A DNA stretch of 6,804 nt, from positions 1 through 6,804 of the forward strand of contig DAIEQP010000012.1 of NCBI GenBank assembly GCA_027347805.1, read 5' to 3'. Shown here one piece after another: positions 1 through 6,316 of this stretch (position 1 is its first letter; every line of letters starts with the position of its first letter). This DNA comes from Ignavibacteria bacterium (GTDB lineage Bacteria; Bacteroidota; Ignavibacteria; Ignavibacteriales; Melioribacteraceae). The notes under the pieces were generated by a model. It searched no databases. It was given only the letters and a program-made list of their open reading frames with translations, and was not told the DNA's origin. Both the position numbers and the translations under genes were made by a program.

Positions 1-735
1 AATCTTTCGGAGAACGAGTGGCAAAAACAATATCAAGAATATATTTTTCTATTTTTTCATCAACATAAACTTCGTGAACAAGTTTTCGAGCACGAATTAT
101 ATCTTCGGGAGAAATAACAGGGTTAATCTGAGGAACTTCCATTGAAGTATTCATCTTCATAATCTTTTGTTCTTCTTCACGGCTTGGATAAGTAATTTTA
201 ACCTTCAGCATAAAGCGGTCAACCTGAGCTTCAGGCAGCGGGTATGTTCCTTCCTGTTCATAGGATTTTGTGTGGCGAGAACTAAAAATGGTTCGTCAAG
301 TTTAAATGTAGTATCGCCAATTGTAACCTGCCTTTCCTGCATTGCTTCGAGTAAAGCACTTTGAACTTTTGCGGGAGCGCGGTTAATTTCATCTGCCAAA
401 ATGAAATTTGCAAAAAGAGGTCCCTTCTTAATTGTAAAGTTGGATTCTTTCTGGTTATAAATTAAAGTTCCAACCAAATCAGCTGGAAGAAGATCAGGTG
501 TAAACTGAATACGCTGGAATTTTGCTTTCATTGAAGAGGAAAGTGTTTTGATTGCAAGTGTTTTTGCAAGACCAGGAACACCTTCAAGCAAAATATGTCC
601 GTTGCCCAGTAAACCTACAACAAGACGCTCGAGCATATGTTTTTGGCCAACAATTGTTTTGCTAACTTCATTGAACAAAACGTCAATGAACTCACTTTCT
701 TTTCTGATTTTCTCATTAAGTGCTGTAATATCCAA
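1..735 (-). pseudogene. MoxR-family AAA+ ATPase, frameshifted and cut by the left edge
   Basis: MoxR ATPases are cytoplasmic AAA+ chaperone-like proteins, often encoded beside DUF58 and von Willebrand A-domain genes; any such partners here would lie beyond base 1. The first part (735 down to about 259) shows IVGQ at residues 28-31, Walker A GVPGLAKT at 52-59, Walker B with LADE at 113-116 and sensor-1 ATQNP at 154-158. After ATQNPM the frame departs from the family and stops at about 205. One frame over, bases 259 to 2 read EQEGTYPLPEAQVDRF, the expected continuation with the conserved arginine, then about 70 more plausible residues with no stop to the edge. Joined, the two frames read ATQNPMEQEGTYPLPEAQ, so one base, probably a G in ATGGAA, is missing. 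The start is TTG at 735: an in-frame TGA lies four codons upstream and GAGG sits 7 nt before it. Family identity is very secure. Whether the break is a real mutation or a sequence error cannot be told from this window. Confidence 0.9.
257..264 (-). other. Single-base deletion/frameshift site in the moxR-like gene
   Basis: On the minus strand the bases read CCT ATG AAC, giving P-M-N, where the family has P-(I/M)-E-Q. Adding one G after ATG gives CCT ATG GAA CAG and restores the conserved EQEGTYPLPEAQ run. Both flanking frames are strongly conserved right up to this point, so the lesion is confined to one or two bases. The site is not in a long homopolymer and does not fit a classic X-XXY-YYZ slippery heptamer. 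Confidence 0.85.
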
Positions 736-742
736 GGTTAAT

Positions 743-746
743 CCTC
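743..746 (-). promoter_or_regulatory. Ribosome binding site that fixes the TTG start of the moxR-like gene
   Basis: Read on the minus strand, GAGG lies 7 nt before the TTG at 735. The in-frame TGA immediately upstream excludes a longer protein. The next in-frame ATG would delete the N-terminal IVGQ region, so the TTG start is well supported. Confidence 0.6.
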
Positions 747-775
747 ACTGATTTTTTAATTTCGTGTGCCTTCTA

Positions 776-783
776 CAAACCTA
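776..783 (-). promoter_or_regulatory. Possible -7 promoter element for the moxR-like gene
   Basis: On the minus strand this reads TAGGTTTG, an exact match to the Bacteroidota primary-sigma -7 pattern TAnnTTTG, and it would leave a short 5' leader before the TTG at 735. The upstream -33 TTG is missing, and an 8-base degenerate match in AT-rich DNA can arise by chance. Confidence 0.22.
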
Positions 784-961
784 AGTTAATTTCGGTTTCT
801 GAAAATTTGTTAAAAACTGTTAATAAATTTGAGAGGCAAATATAAAAAAAACCTTCCTGCTTTCGAATAAAACTTTTAGTATTGACTGTTATCCTGTTAT
901 TGAGAGTAAAAACACATACCTGGTAAGAAGCTAATCATTAAACCAAAAAAGAAAAAATTGA

Positions 962-999
962 GTCAAATCCTTAGAAGTAAAAATAAATTTTGATTTGAC
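962..999. promoter_or_regulatory. 8-bp perfect inverted repeat upstream of the efflux operon
   Basis: GTCAAATC (962-969) and GATTTGAC (992-999) are perfect reverse complements separated by 22 bp. Their centres lie about 30 bp apart, close to three helical turns, and the downstream arm ends 21 bp before the adaptor ATG. The position suits an operator for a dimeric regulator, or a stem in the mRNA leader. This is inference, because no regulator gene is adjacent. Confidence 0.35.
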
Positions 1000-1011
1000 G
1001 AATTTTATTCG
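999..1011. promoter_or_regulatory. CGAAT-TTT-ATTCG palindrome next to the adaptor start
   Basis: This 13-bp element has perfect 5-bp arms around a TTT centre, ending 9 bp before the ATG at 1021 and abutting the larger inverted repeat. It could be a small operator or a hairpin covering the translation start. The short arms mean chance is a real alternative. Confidence 0.25.
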
Positions 1012-1020
1012 AGAAATAAT

Positions 1021-2328
1021 ATGAAAAAAAAATTAATCATCTCTTTCGTAGCTGTAATAGGTTTGGCAATTCTAGTCTATTTCTTTTTTATCAAAGGCTC
1101 ACCTGAAAAAACAAAATTCTCATATGTAAATGTTTCCAGAGGAAATTTAAATGTACTGATCAGCAGTTCAGGAACACTGCAAGCAATTAAAACTGTAGAT
1201 GTTGGAACACAGGTTTCAGGAAAAATTGCCCAGTTATTCGTGGATTTTAATTCCGAAGTAAGAAGAGGCCAGCTTCTTGCCGTATTAGACACAGTGGTTT
1301 TAGCTGCAAGTGTAAAGGATGCACAGGCAAACCTTGATAAGGCTAGTGCTCAATATAATCAAGCGGTTGCTGTGCATGAAAGGAACAAAAAGTTATTCGA
1401 TAAAAACTTTATGAATGAAGTTGATTTCATTGCATCAAAGACTAATGTTGAAACTCTTCTTGCTTCATTAAAATCAGCTAAAACTGCACTCGAAAGAGCA
1501 AAATTAAATTTAGGTTATGCATACATCTACGCTCCAATTTCTGGAACGATAATCAACAGAGCTGTTGAACAGGGGCAGACTGTTGCTGCAAGTCTTTCAG
1601 CACCAACAATTTTTACAATTGCCGAAGATCTTTCATCAATGAGAATTTTGGCAAGTGTTGATGAAAGCGATATCGGTCAGATTAAAGTCGGGCAAAAAGC
1701 AAAGTTTACAGTTCAGGCGTTTCCATCAAGAACTTTTGATGGTGAAGTAATTCAAATCCGACTAAACCCGAATGTTGTTTCAAATGTTGTTAACTATACT
1801 GTTGTTGTTAAAGCTGATAACGGCGATAAAGTTCTCCTGCCCGGTATGACTGCAACCGTCGATTTCTATGTTGATTACAGGGAAAATGTTTTGCTTGTTC
1901 CAAATGCAGCGCTTCGTTTCCAGCCCACAGATGCTATGATGGAAGAGTTCAGAAAAAATATAGAAAAAGAAATGGCAAATATGCCTGACAGTTTAAAAAA
2001 TAAATGGCGAGGAACATCGCAGGAAAGAAGCCAAAGTGGCGGAAGAAATGGAAGTTTTGGTAATGGCACCGGAAGAAAACGTGGAAATAATCGTCTATGG
2101 TACATAGATGAAAACAATAAACTAAAAATGAGCCCGCTGCAGATTGGATTAACCGATGGTAAAAATACAGAAATAATACGCGGAAGAAATATTAAAGAAG
2201 GTATGCAAGTTATTTCCGGAATTATTGATAACCAGACTACATCCACTTCAAGTGGAACAAATGTTTTTAATCCAACCCAGCAAGGTGGAAATAGAAACGG
2301 CGGCTCAGGATTTGGAAGAGGATTTTAA
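1021..2328 (+). CDS. macA: MacA-like periplasmic adaptor of a tripartite efflux pump (HlyD/RND-MFP family)
   Basis: This is the membrane fusion protein that links the inner-membrane MacB permease to the TolC channel. The 435 residues begin with an N-terminal anchor (KKK, then a hydrophobic stretch at about 5-24) that holds the protein to the inner membrane facing the periplasm. In order follow: the first lipoyl half-motif at about 58-92 (VDVGTQVSGKI), an alpha-helical hairpin rich in Ala, Lys and Glu at about 95-165, the second lipoyl half with YAPISGTI at 170-177 and GQTV at 185-188, a beta-barrel at about 205-282 and a membrane-proximal domain beyond 285. The pattern APISGTI...GQTV...FTIAEDLSSM is typical of MacA. 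Odd features are a Gly/Arg/Ser/Asn-rich insert at about 331-357 and a Gly/Asn-rich tail at about 404-435, which make it longer than E. coli MacA. The start ATG is preceded by only a weak GAGAA. It is the first gene of a four-gene operon. Function as an adaptor is secure; the substrate is unknown. Confidence 0.92.
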   Translation: MKKKLIISFVAVIGLAILVYFFFIKGSPEKTKFSYVNVSRGNLNVLISSSGTLQAIKTVDVGTQVSGKIAQLFVDFNSEVRRGQLLAVLDTVVLAASVKDAQANLDKASAQYNQAVAVHERNKKLFDKNFMNEVDFIASKTNVETLLASLKSAKTALERAKLNLGYAYIYAPISGTIINRAVEQGQTVAASLSAPTIFTIAEDLSSMRILASVDESDIGQIKVGQKAKFTVQAFPSRTFDGEVIQIRLNPNVVSNVVNYTVVVKADNGDKVLLPGMTATVDFYVDYRENVLLVPNAALRFQPTDAMMEEFRKNIEKEMANMPDSLKNKWRGTSQERSQSGGRNGSFGNGTGRKRGNNRLWYIDENNKLKMSPLQIGLTDGKNTEIIRGRNIKEGMQVISGIIDNQTTSTSSGTNVFNPTQQGGNRNGGSGFGRGF

Positions 2329-2330
2329 TA

Positions 2331-2335
2331 GGGAG
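2331..2335 (+). promoter_or_regulatory. Ribosome binding site that fixes the TTG start of the ABC ATPase
   Basis: GGGAG lies 6 nt before TTG at 2342 and just after the adaptor stop. It supports TTG as the start instead of in-frame ATGs further upstream, which would overlap the adaptor gene by about 100 bases. Confidence 0.65.
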
Positions 2336-2341
2336 ATTATT

Positions 2342-3094
2342 TTGGAAAACTTAATTATAAAAACAGTAAATCTTTCAAAGACTTATAAAGTCGGAGACAT
2401 TGATGTACCGGCACTGAAGCATGTAAACATTAATGTTGAACCGGGTGAATTTGTGGCAATTATGGGAGCTTCTGGTTCAGGAAAATCTACATTAATGAAT
2501 TTACTTGGATGCCTGGATATGCCTACAGCAGGAGATTATTTTCTTGATGGACAAAACACAAGTAAAATGTCAAAGAATGAATACGCTCAGATTAGAAATC
2601 AGAAAATTGGTTTTGTATTCCAGGGATTTAATTTATTGCCACGAACAACCGCATTGGAAAATGTTGAACTTCCGCTAATGTATGATAGATCCGGTAAAAC
2701 AATTAATCAGGAAAAAATGGCAATTGCAGCATTGGAACGTGTTGGTCTTGGAGACAGAATGCATCATATTCCAAGTCAATTATCCGGAGGACAACAGCAA
2801 CGTGTGGCGCTTGCCCGTGCTTTAGTTAACGAACCATCATTAATCCTTGCAGATGAACCAACAGGAAATCTTGACAGTAGAACTTCTGTTGAAGTCTTTC
2901 ATCTTTTTCAGCAGTTGAATGATGAGGGAATTACGATTGTAATGGTAACTCATGAAAGAGATTTTGCTGCATTTGCAAAACGAATAATAGAAATGCGTGA
3001 CGGCAGAGTGATTAAAGATTACGAAATAAAAGACAGATTAAATGCCGAAACAGAATTACAAAAGATTTTGTCAGAAGCAATTATAGATGATTGA
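2342..3094 (+). CDS. MacB/LolD-type ABC transporter ATP-binding protein
   Basis: This is the cytoplasmic nucleotide-binding subunit that powers the permease encoded next. Starting at TTG 2342 it has 250 residues, close to the usual length of single-domain ATPases of the MacB/LolD/FtsE group, and begins MENLIIKTVNLSKTYKVG. All ABC motifs are present: Walker A GASGSGKST (42-50), Q-loop Q94 in FVFQGFNLLP, signature LSGGQQQR (147-154), Walker B LILADEP (167-173), D-loop NLDS (176-179) and H-loop H204. The string FVFQGFNLLPRTTALENVELPL is broken here as FVFQGFNLLP (91-100) plus ENVELP (106-111), both characteristic of this group. In E. coli MacB the ATPase is fused to the permease; here the two are separate genes. 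The start is 13 nt after the adaptor stop, and the stop TGA overlaps the ribosome binding site of the permease gene, implying translational coupling. Role is near certain; substrate is not shown. Confidence 0.95.
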   Translation: MENLIIKTVNLSKTYKVGDIDVPALKHVNINVEPGEFVAIMGASGSGKSTLMNLLGCLDMPTAGDYFLDGQNTSKMSKNEYAQIRNQKIGFVFQGFNLLPRTTALENVELPLMYDRSGKTINQEKMAIAALERVGLGDRMHHIPSQLSGGQQQRVALARALVNEPSLILADEPTGNLDSRTSVEVFHLFQQLNDEGITIVMVTHERDFAAFAKRIIEMRDGRVIKDYEIKDRLNAETELQKILSEAIIDD

Positions 3095-3103
3095 GGAAAA
3101 ATT

Positions 3104-4321
3104 ATGCAGGCAAAAACAATTTTAAAAGTTGCAACTAAAAGCATCATGAAAGCGCGAATGCGGAGTCTTCTTACTGCTTTAGGAATAATTATCGGGGTTG
3201 CGGCGGTTGTTGTAATGGTTGCTATCGGTGATGGAGCTCAGCTAAAGGTTGAACAGCAAATTGCATCACTCGGATCAAATCTGATCATAATTACTCCCGG
3301 TGCATCAAACACAGGTGGAGTAAGAGGCGGGGCCGGAACATTTAACAGATTTACAATGGATGATGTGGAAAAATTGAAAACCGAATCAACTCTTGCAAAA
3401 TCTATCTCTCCCGTAATAAGTGCGCGTGGACAGGTAATTGGAGGAATTGGAAACTGGTTCACAATAATTCAAGGTGTTTCACCGGATTACATTGATATAC
3501 GTTCATGGGGACTCGAGAGCGGAGAATTTTTCACTGACAGAGATGTAATGGCAAGATCAAAAGTCTGTGTGATTGGTTCAGAAATAAAAAAGAATCTTTT
3601 TCCAAATGATGATCCAATAGGCCAGCAGATTAGAATTAGAAATGTTCCATTTAAAATAATCGGCGTGTTAAAAGAAAAAGGACAAACTGCAGTTGGAACA
3701 AGTAATGATGATGTAATACTTGCACCTTCACGTACTGTTTTAGACAGATTGTCAGGAGGAAGATTCATCAGTTCAATTCAGGTAAGTGCAATTAACAATG
3801 ATAAAATAACAGCTGCAATTGCAGAGCTTAAAAGCCTTATGAGAGAATCACACAAACTATTCCAGGGTGAGGATGATGACTTTACTATTCGTGATCAATC
3901 GGATCTAACTGAAGCAGCGACCGAAACATCACGCATATTAACAATTCTGCTGGCTTCCGTTGCTGGTGTTTCATTAATTGTTGGAGGGATTGGAATTATG
4001 AACATCATGCTGGTTTCTGTTACAGAACGAACAAGAGAAATTGGAATCAGACTCTCAATAGGTGCTAGATCTTCCGATATATTAATTCAATTTTTGACTG
4101 AAGCAATTGTTTTAAGTTTATCCGGCGGCATAATAGGCGTGGCACTTTCATTTTTGATCGCATATATATTAAATAATTATACAGATCAATCAGCATACAT
4201 AAAACCGCAAATAATAATGATTGCATTCGGGTTTGCAGGTGCAATCGGAATCTTTTTTGGTTTTTACCCGGCAAGAAAAGCAAGTGCTCTCAATCCAATT
4301 GATGCGCTTAGATATGAATAA
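3104..4321 (+). CDS. macB: MacB-like ABC transporter permease (FtsX/MacB fold)
   Basis: This inner-membrane subunit is thought to transmit ATP-driven motion to the periplasmic adaptor. The 405 residues have the four-helix MacB layout: TM1 at about 22-42 (LLTALGIIIGVAAVVVMVAI), a large periplasmic MacB_PCD-type domain at about 45-275, TM2 at about 278-304, TM3 at about 329-357 and TM4 at about 369-390. After TM2 comes the conserved cytoplasmic loop with SVTERTREIGIRLSIGAR (305-322), and the protein ends with the signature PARKASALNPIDALRYE (389-405). There is no ATPase domain in the same chain. GAGG, overlapping the upstream TGA, sits 7 nt before the ATG. The gene lies between its ATPase and its outer-membrane channel, as expected for a split MacB. 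Related LolC/E or FtsX roles are possible by fold, but the adaptor and TolC neighbours favour efflux. Confidence 0.93.
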   Translation: MQAKTILKVATKSIMKARMRSLLTALGIIIGVAAVVVMVAIGDGAQLKVEQQIASLGSNLIIITPGASNTGGVRGGAGTFNRFTMDDVEKLKTESTLAKSISPVISARGQVIGGIGNWFTIIQGVSPDYIDIRSWGLESGEFFTDRDVMARSKVCVIGSEIKKNLFPNDDPIGQQIRIRNVPFKIIGVLKEKGQTAVGTSNDDVILAPSRTVLDRLSGGRFISSIQVSAINNDKITAAIAELKSLMRESHKLFQGEDDDFTIRDQSDLTEAATETSRILTILLASVAGVSLIVGGIGIMNIMLVSVTERTREIGIRLSIGARSSDILIQFLTEAIVLSLSGGIIGVALSFLIAYILNNYTDQSAYIKPQIIMIAFGFAGAIGIFFGFYPARKASALNPIDALRYE

Positions 4322-4349
4322 TTCAACTGAAAAAACGTGGAATGAAATA

Positions 4350-5687
4350 ATGAAATTTCTAAAATCATATTTATTATTAATGCTCTGCATTTTTTTCTTA
4401 ACTGAGCTTCATGCACAGGAAAAAATAACTTTAAGCGACGCAATAACAATAGCGTTAAACCATAATACATCTGTCGTTAAAAGCACAAACAATCTGGAAG
4501 TATCTGATGCTGCAGTTAAAAATGCATATGGAAATCTACTTCCAACACTGAATCTAAACAGCGGGTGGAGCTGGCAAAGAACAAACAACAGTGCCGGGAC
4601 AACAGTTGTAAACTACTTTGGAGAAGCGCAAAATCTTGGACCAACACAAACCGATTCGAGAAATTATTCTCTCTCGCTTGGCGGTAATGTTACATTGTTT
4701 GACGGATTGTCGAACTTGACTACAATTAATCAAAAGAAAAATGATTTGCAGGCGGCAAGATATGATTTGGAAAAACTTCGCCAAGATGTAACACTTCAAA
4801 CTGTAAATCTTTTTGTTACTGTCCTTAACAATGAAAAAGTCTTAGCATTCCAGCAGGAGGATCAGAAATACAATCAGGATCTGCTGAATAAAATTAAAGA
4901 GATGTATGAGTTAAAAATGATTGCGAATGTTGATTTATACTCGCAAGAATATCAGGCAGCAAATTCTCAGTTTGCATATTTACAGGCAAAGAACAATTTC
5001 GAGAAATCTAAAATTTCCCTTCTCAATTATTTATCCAAAGATGTTTTGAGTGAATATTCATTTGAGATGGACACAAATTACCTAACAAATTTTATAATTA
5101 GCAGCAGCAACGTTGATAGCCTGTACCAGGTTTCATTAAATAACAGGAAAGATTATCAAAGCCAGCTTACAAAGCTTCAGAGCTCAAACTATCAACTTAC
5201 AATAGCACAAAGCGGATTTTACCCCAGCTTAACAGGCAATTATAGTTTTTCCACAAGCTCAACTTCACCTTCAGATTTGTTTGCACGAAAAGTTTACAGT
5301 CTGGGCGTAAATTTAAATTTACCAGTCTTCTCCAGATGGAATACAGACTATTCAACACAATCAGCCAAGATTCAAATAAAAAATTCTCAGGAAGATTTGG
5401 ATGCTCTCGTTAGACAAATAAAAAGTGACGTTAAAAATGCTGTGATCGATCTTCAAACAGCAAAGATGCAGCTTGAAGTTACAAAAGCCGCCTTAAAATC
5501 ATCAAGAGAAACATGGACGATAAAAAAAGATTCATATATTCTTGGATCTGCAACTTACATAGATCAGCAACAATCATATAGAGATTACATTCAGGCAACA
5601 AACAACAACATTGCAGCTGAATCAAATTATATCTACAAACAGTTTAATTTATTAAGTGCATTGGGTCTATTGGCAACAAGCAATTAA
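4350..5687 (+). CDS. TolC-family outer-membrane efflux protein
   Basis: This is the outer-membrane channel that completes the pump. From ATG 4350 the product has 445 residues and starts with a clean signal peptide: MKFLKSYLLL, a hydrophobic core to about residue 19, and a probable signal peptidase I site after LHA at 20-22. Two OEP repeats follow. The first has EKITLSDAITIALNHN (24-39) and GNLLPTLNLNSG (61-72), then strand residues ending at LFDGLSN (117-123). The second has the matching SGFYPSLTGNYSF (288-300) and LPVFSRWN (324-331). Long Gln/Lys/Ala/Asn-rich helices lie between and after them, as in the periplasmic helical barrel. GTGGA lies 8 nt before the chosen ATG. An alternative ATG at 4314, overlapping the permease gene by 8 nt, would put an unfavourable polar extension before the signal peptide. 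The gene starts 28 nt after the permease stop and is the last of the operon. Confidence 0.9.
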   Translation: MKFLKSYLLLMLCIFFLTELHAQEKITLSDAITIALNHNTSVVKSTNNLEVSDAAVKNAYGNLLPTLNLNSGWSWQRTNNSAGTTVVNYFGEAQNLGPTQTDSRNYSLSLGGNVTLFDGLSNLTTINQKKNDLQAARYDLEKLRQDVTLQTVNLFVTVLNNEKVLAFQQEDQKYNQDLLNKIKEMYELKMIANVDLYSQEYQAANSQFAYLQAKNNFEKSKISLLNYLSKDVLSEYSFEMDTNYLTNFIISSSNVDSLYQVSLNNRKDYQSQLTKLQSSNYQLTIAQSGFYPSLTGNYSFSTSSTSPSDLFARKVYSLGVNLNLPVFSRWNTDYSTQSAKIQIKNSQEDLDALVRQIKSDVKNAVIDLQTAKMQLEVTKAALKSSRETWTIKKDSYILGSATYIDQQQSYRDYIQATNNNIAAESNYIYKQFNLLSALGLLATSN

Positions 5688-5716
5688 AATTAGATATGCA
5701 GGAATACCAAAAGGTC

Positions 5717-5750
5717 AAAATTAATTCCACAATTAATTTTAAACTTTTTT
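5717..5750 (+). terminator. Probable terminator of the efflux operon
   Basis: AAAATTAATT (5717-5726) and AATTAATTTT (5731-5740) form a perfect 10-bp stem with a CCAC loop, followed by AAAC and six T residues. It lies 29 nt after the TolC stop codon. The stem has only A-T pairs, so it may be weak, but position and the T run fit a factor-independent terminator. Confidence 0.6.
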
Positions 5751-5763
5751 AAGATCTGGTTGT

Positions 5764-5796
5764 TAAAAGCAAAATTCTTCGGTTTGCTTTTATTTA
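5764..5796 (+). terminator. Second terminator-like hairpin after the efflux operon
   Basis: TAAAAGCAAA (5764-5773) pairs perfectly with TTTGCTTTTA (5783-5792) around the loop ATTCTTCGG, and TTT follows. It may act as a backup terminator for the pump operon, or be an element in the leader of the next gene. Confidence 0.5.
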
Positions 5797-5806
5797 AAAT
5801 ACTTAC

Positions 5807-5811
5807 GGAGG
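5807..5811 (+). other. Orphan Shine-Dalgarno-like GGAGG with no start codon behind it
   Basis: GGAGG followed by AAAA is the strongest Shine-Dalgarno match in the window, yet no ATG, GTG or TTG lies at a usable distance. An ACG at 5820, in the frame of the downstream gene, is 8 nt away and opens only six codons before TAA. It may be a chance purine run, a relic of an older start, or part of a leader structure. Confidence 0.3.
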
Positions 5812-5863
5812 AAAATTTAACGGAATCATTTCTACTTTAATTTCTAAATCAAATTATGAACAT

Positions 5864-5868
5864 GAGGT
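5864..5868 (+). promoter_or_regulatory. Ribosome binding site favouring ATG 5874
   Basis: GAGGT lies about 6 nt before ATG 5874, whereas the in-frame ATGs at 5856 and 5862 have only AT-rich sequence in front of them. The third ATG is therefore preferred as the start of the small gene. Confidence 0.55.
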
Positions 5869-5873
5869 GTGGA

Positions 5874-6293
5874 ATGACATTAAATCAAATTGACAGGAGT
5901 AATTATTTCCGCGGTTTACTTTTTTTAATTAGTATCGATGGAAAAGAAATTAATAAGAACAAAAAACTTTTATATTCGCTTGCTTCTGTTCTTGGATTCA
6001 ATCATTATTTTATTGATCAGGAAATAAAAGATTTTATTGAAACAAACGAAGTAAACATCACACCTCCCAAATTTTCCAATCATATTTTAGCTGAGGCATT
6101 TTTGAAAGACGGAATCAAAATTGCGTTCATTGACAAAGCGCTGCACATTTCGGAATTGAACTGGTTAGTCACTTTTACACAAATAAATCAACTCTCGAAA
6201 CAATGGTTCTTCCTTGAACTTGAAAACTTCTTAGAAAACTATGAATCAAATGAGAGTATTCATTTTGAACTGCAAAACTATATTCAAGCTTAA
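5874..6293 (+). CDS. Hypothetical protein, possibly TerB-like helical
   Basis: I do not recognise this gene with certainty. From ATG 5874 it encodes 139 residues with no signal peptide and no clear membrane segment, so it is probably cytoplasmic. It appears largely helical. YFRGLLFLISIDGKEINKNK (11-30) followed by LASVLGF (36-42) resembles the hydrophobic-helix, acidic D-G turn, helix pattern of TerB-like proteins. A second stretch, IKIAFIDKALHISELNWL (81-98), has the similar pattern hydrophobic-D-x-x-hydrophobic-x-x-x-E-x-x-W-L, suggesting an internal pseudo-duplication. The C-terminal part is rich in Glu, Asn and Phe. Starts at 5856 or 5862 would add six or four residues. It stands alone after two terminator-like hairpins, so it probably has its own promoter, and it converges with the methyltransferase gene. 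Coding is likely because the frame is open, composition matches the neighbours and a ribosome binding site is present. The TerB link is inference only. Confidence 0.7.
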   Translation: MTLNQIDRSNYFRGLLFLISIDGKEINKNKKLLYSLASVLGFNHYFIDQEIKDFIETNEVNITPPKFSNHILAEAFLKDGIKIAFIDKALHISELNWLVTFTQINQLSKQWFFLELENFLENYESNESIHFELQNYIQA

Positions 6294-6316
6294 TTACGAT
6301 GAATAATTTCGCTAAA

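Larger units (their letters stand above)
736..1020. other. Divergent intergenic region, no gene seen
   Basis: These 285 very AT-rich bases separate the minus-strand moxR-like gene from the plus-strand efflux operon, so both promoters should lie here. No credible open frame is seen on either strand. A minus-strand TAGGTTTG (776-783) matches the Bacteroidota -7 pattern TAnnTTTG, about 40 nt before the moxR TTG, but no clear -33 TTG accompanies it. On the plus strand, TTGACT at 882-887 resembles a -35 box with only a poor -10 partner. TTG at 958-960, followed 23 nt later by TAAATTTTG, is a near-miss to the Bacteroidota pattern. None is strong enough to call as a promoter. Confidence 0.5.

Noticed and set aside
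257..264. Programmed -1 frameshifting in the moxR-like gene
   Set aside because: The site CCTATGAAC is not a slippery heptamer, no obvious stimulatory structure was seen, and MoxR proteins are not known to use recoding. A missing base is simpler.
548..751. 67-codon plus-strand open frame opposite the moxR-like gene
   Set aside because: It lies antisense to the Walker A region of a strongly conserved gene and has no independent support.
803..831. TGTTAA repeated with 10-bp spacing and AAATTTG repeated, in the divergent intergenic region
   Set aside because: These are short A/T words in very AT-rich DNA, easily expected by chance, and not placed at a recognisable promoter.
1875..2246. 123-codon open frame on the minus strand within the adaptor gene
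   Set aside because: It is the antisense of a well-supported gene; its Leu/Ser/Phe/Pro-rich product mirrors the Gly- and Lys-rich coding strand and shows no motif or ribosome binding site.
2225..2341. Upstream extension of the ABC ATPase reading frame inside the adaptor gene
   Set aside because: It overlaps the adaptor in another frame, has no family similarity, and the GGGAG/TTG pair at 2331-2344 gives the expected N-terminus.
4221..4349. Upstream extension of the TolC reading frame inside the permease gene
   Set aside because: It is a shadow of the permease C-terminus. The clean signal peptide begins at ATG 4350.
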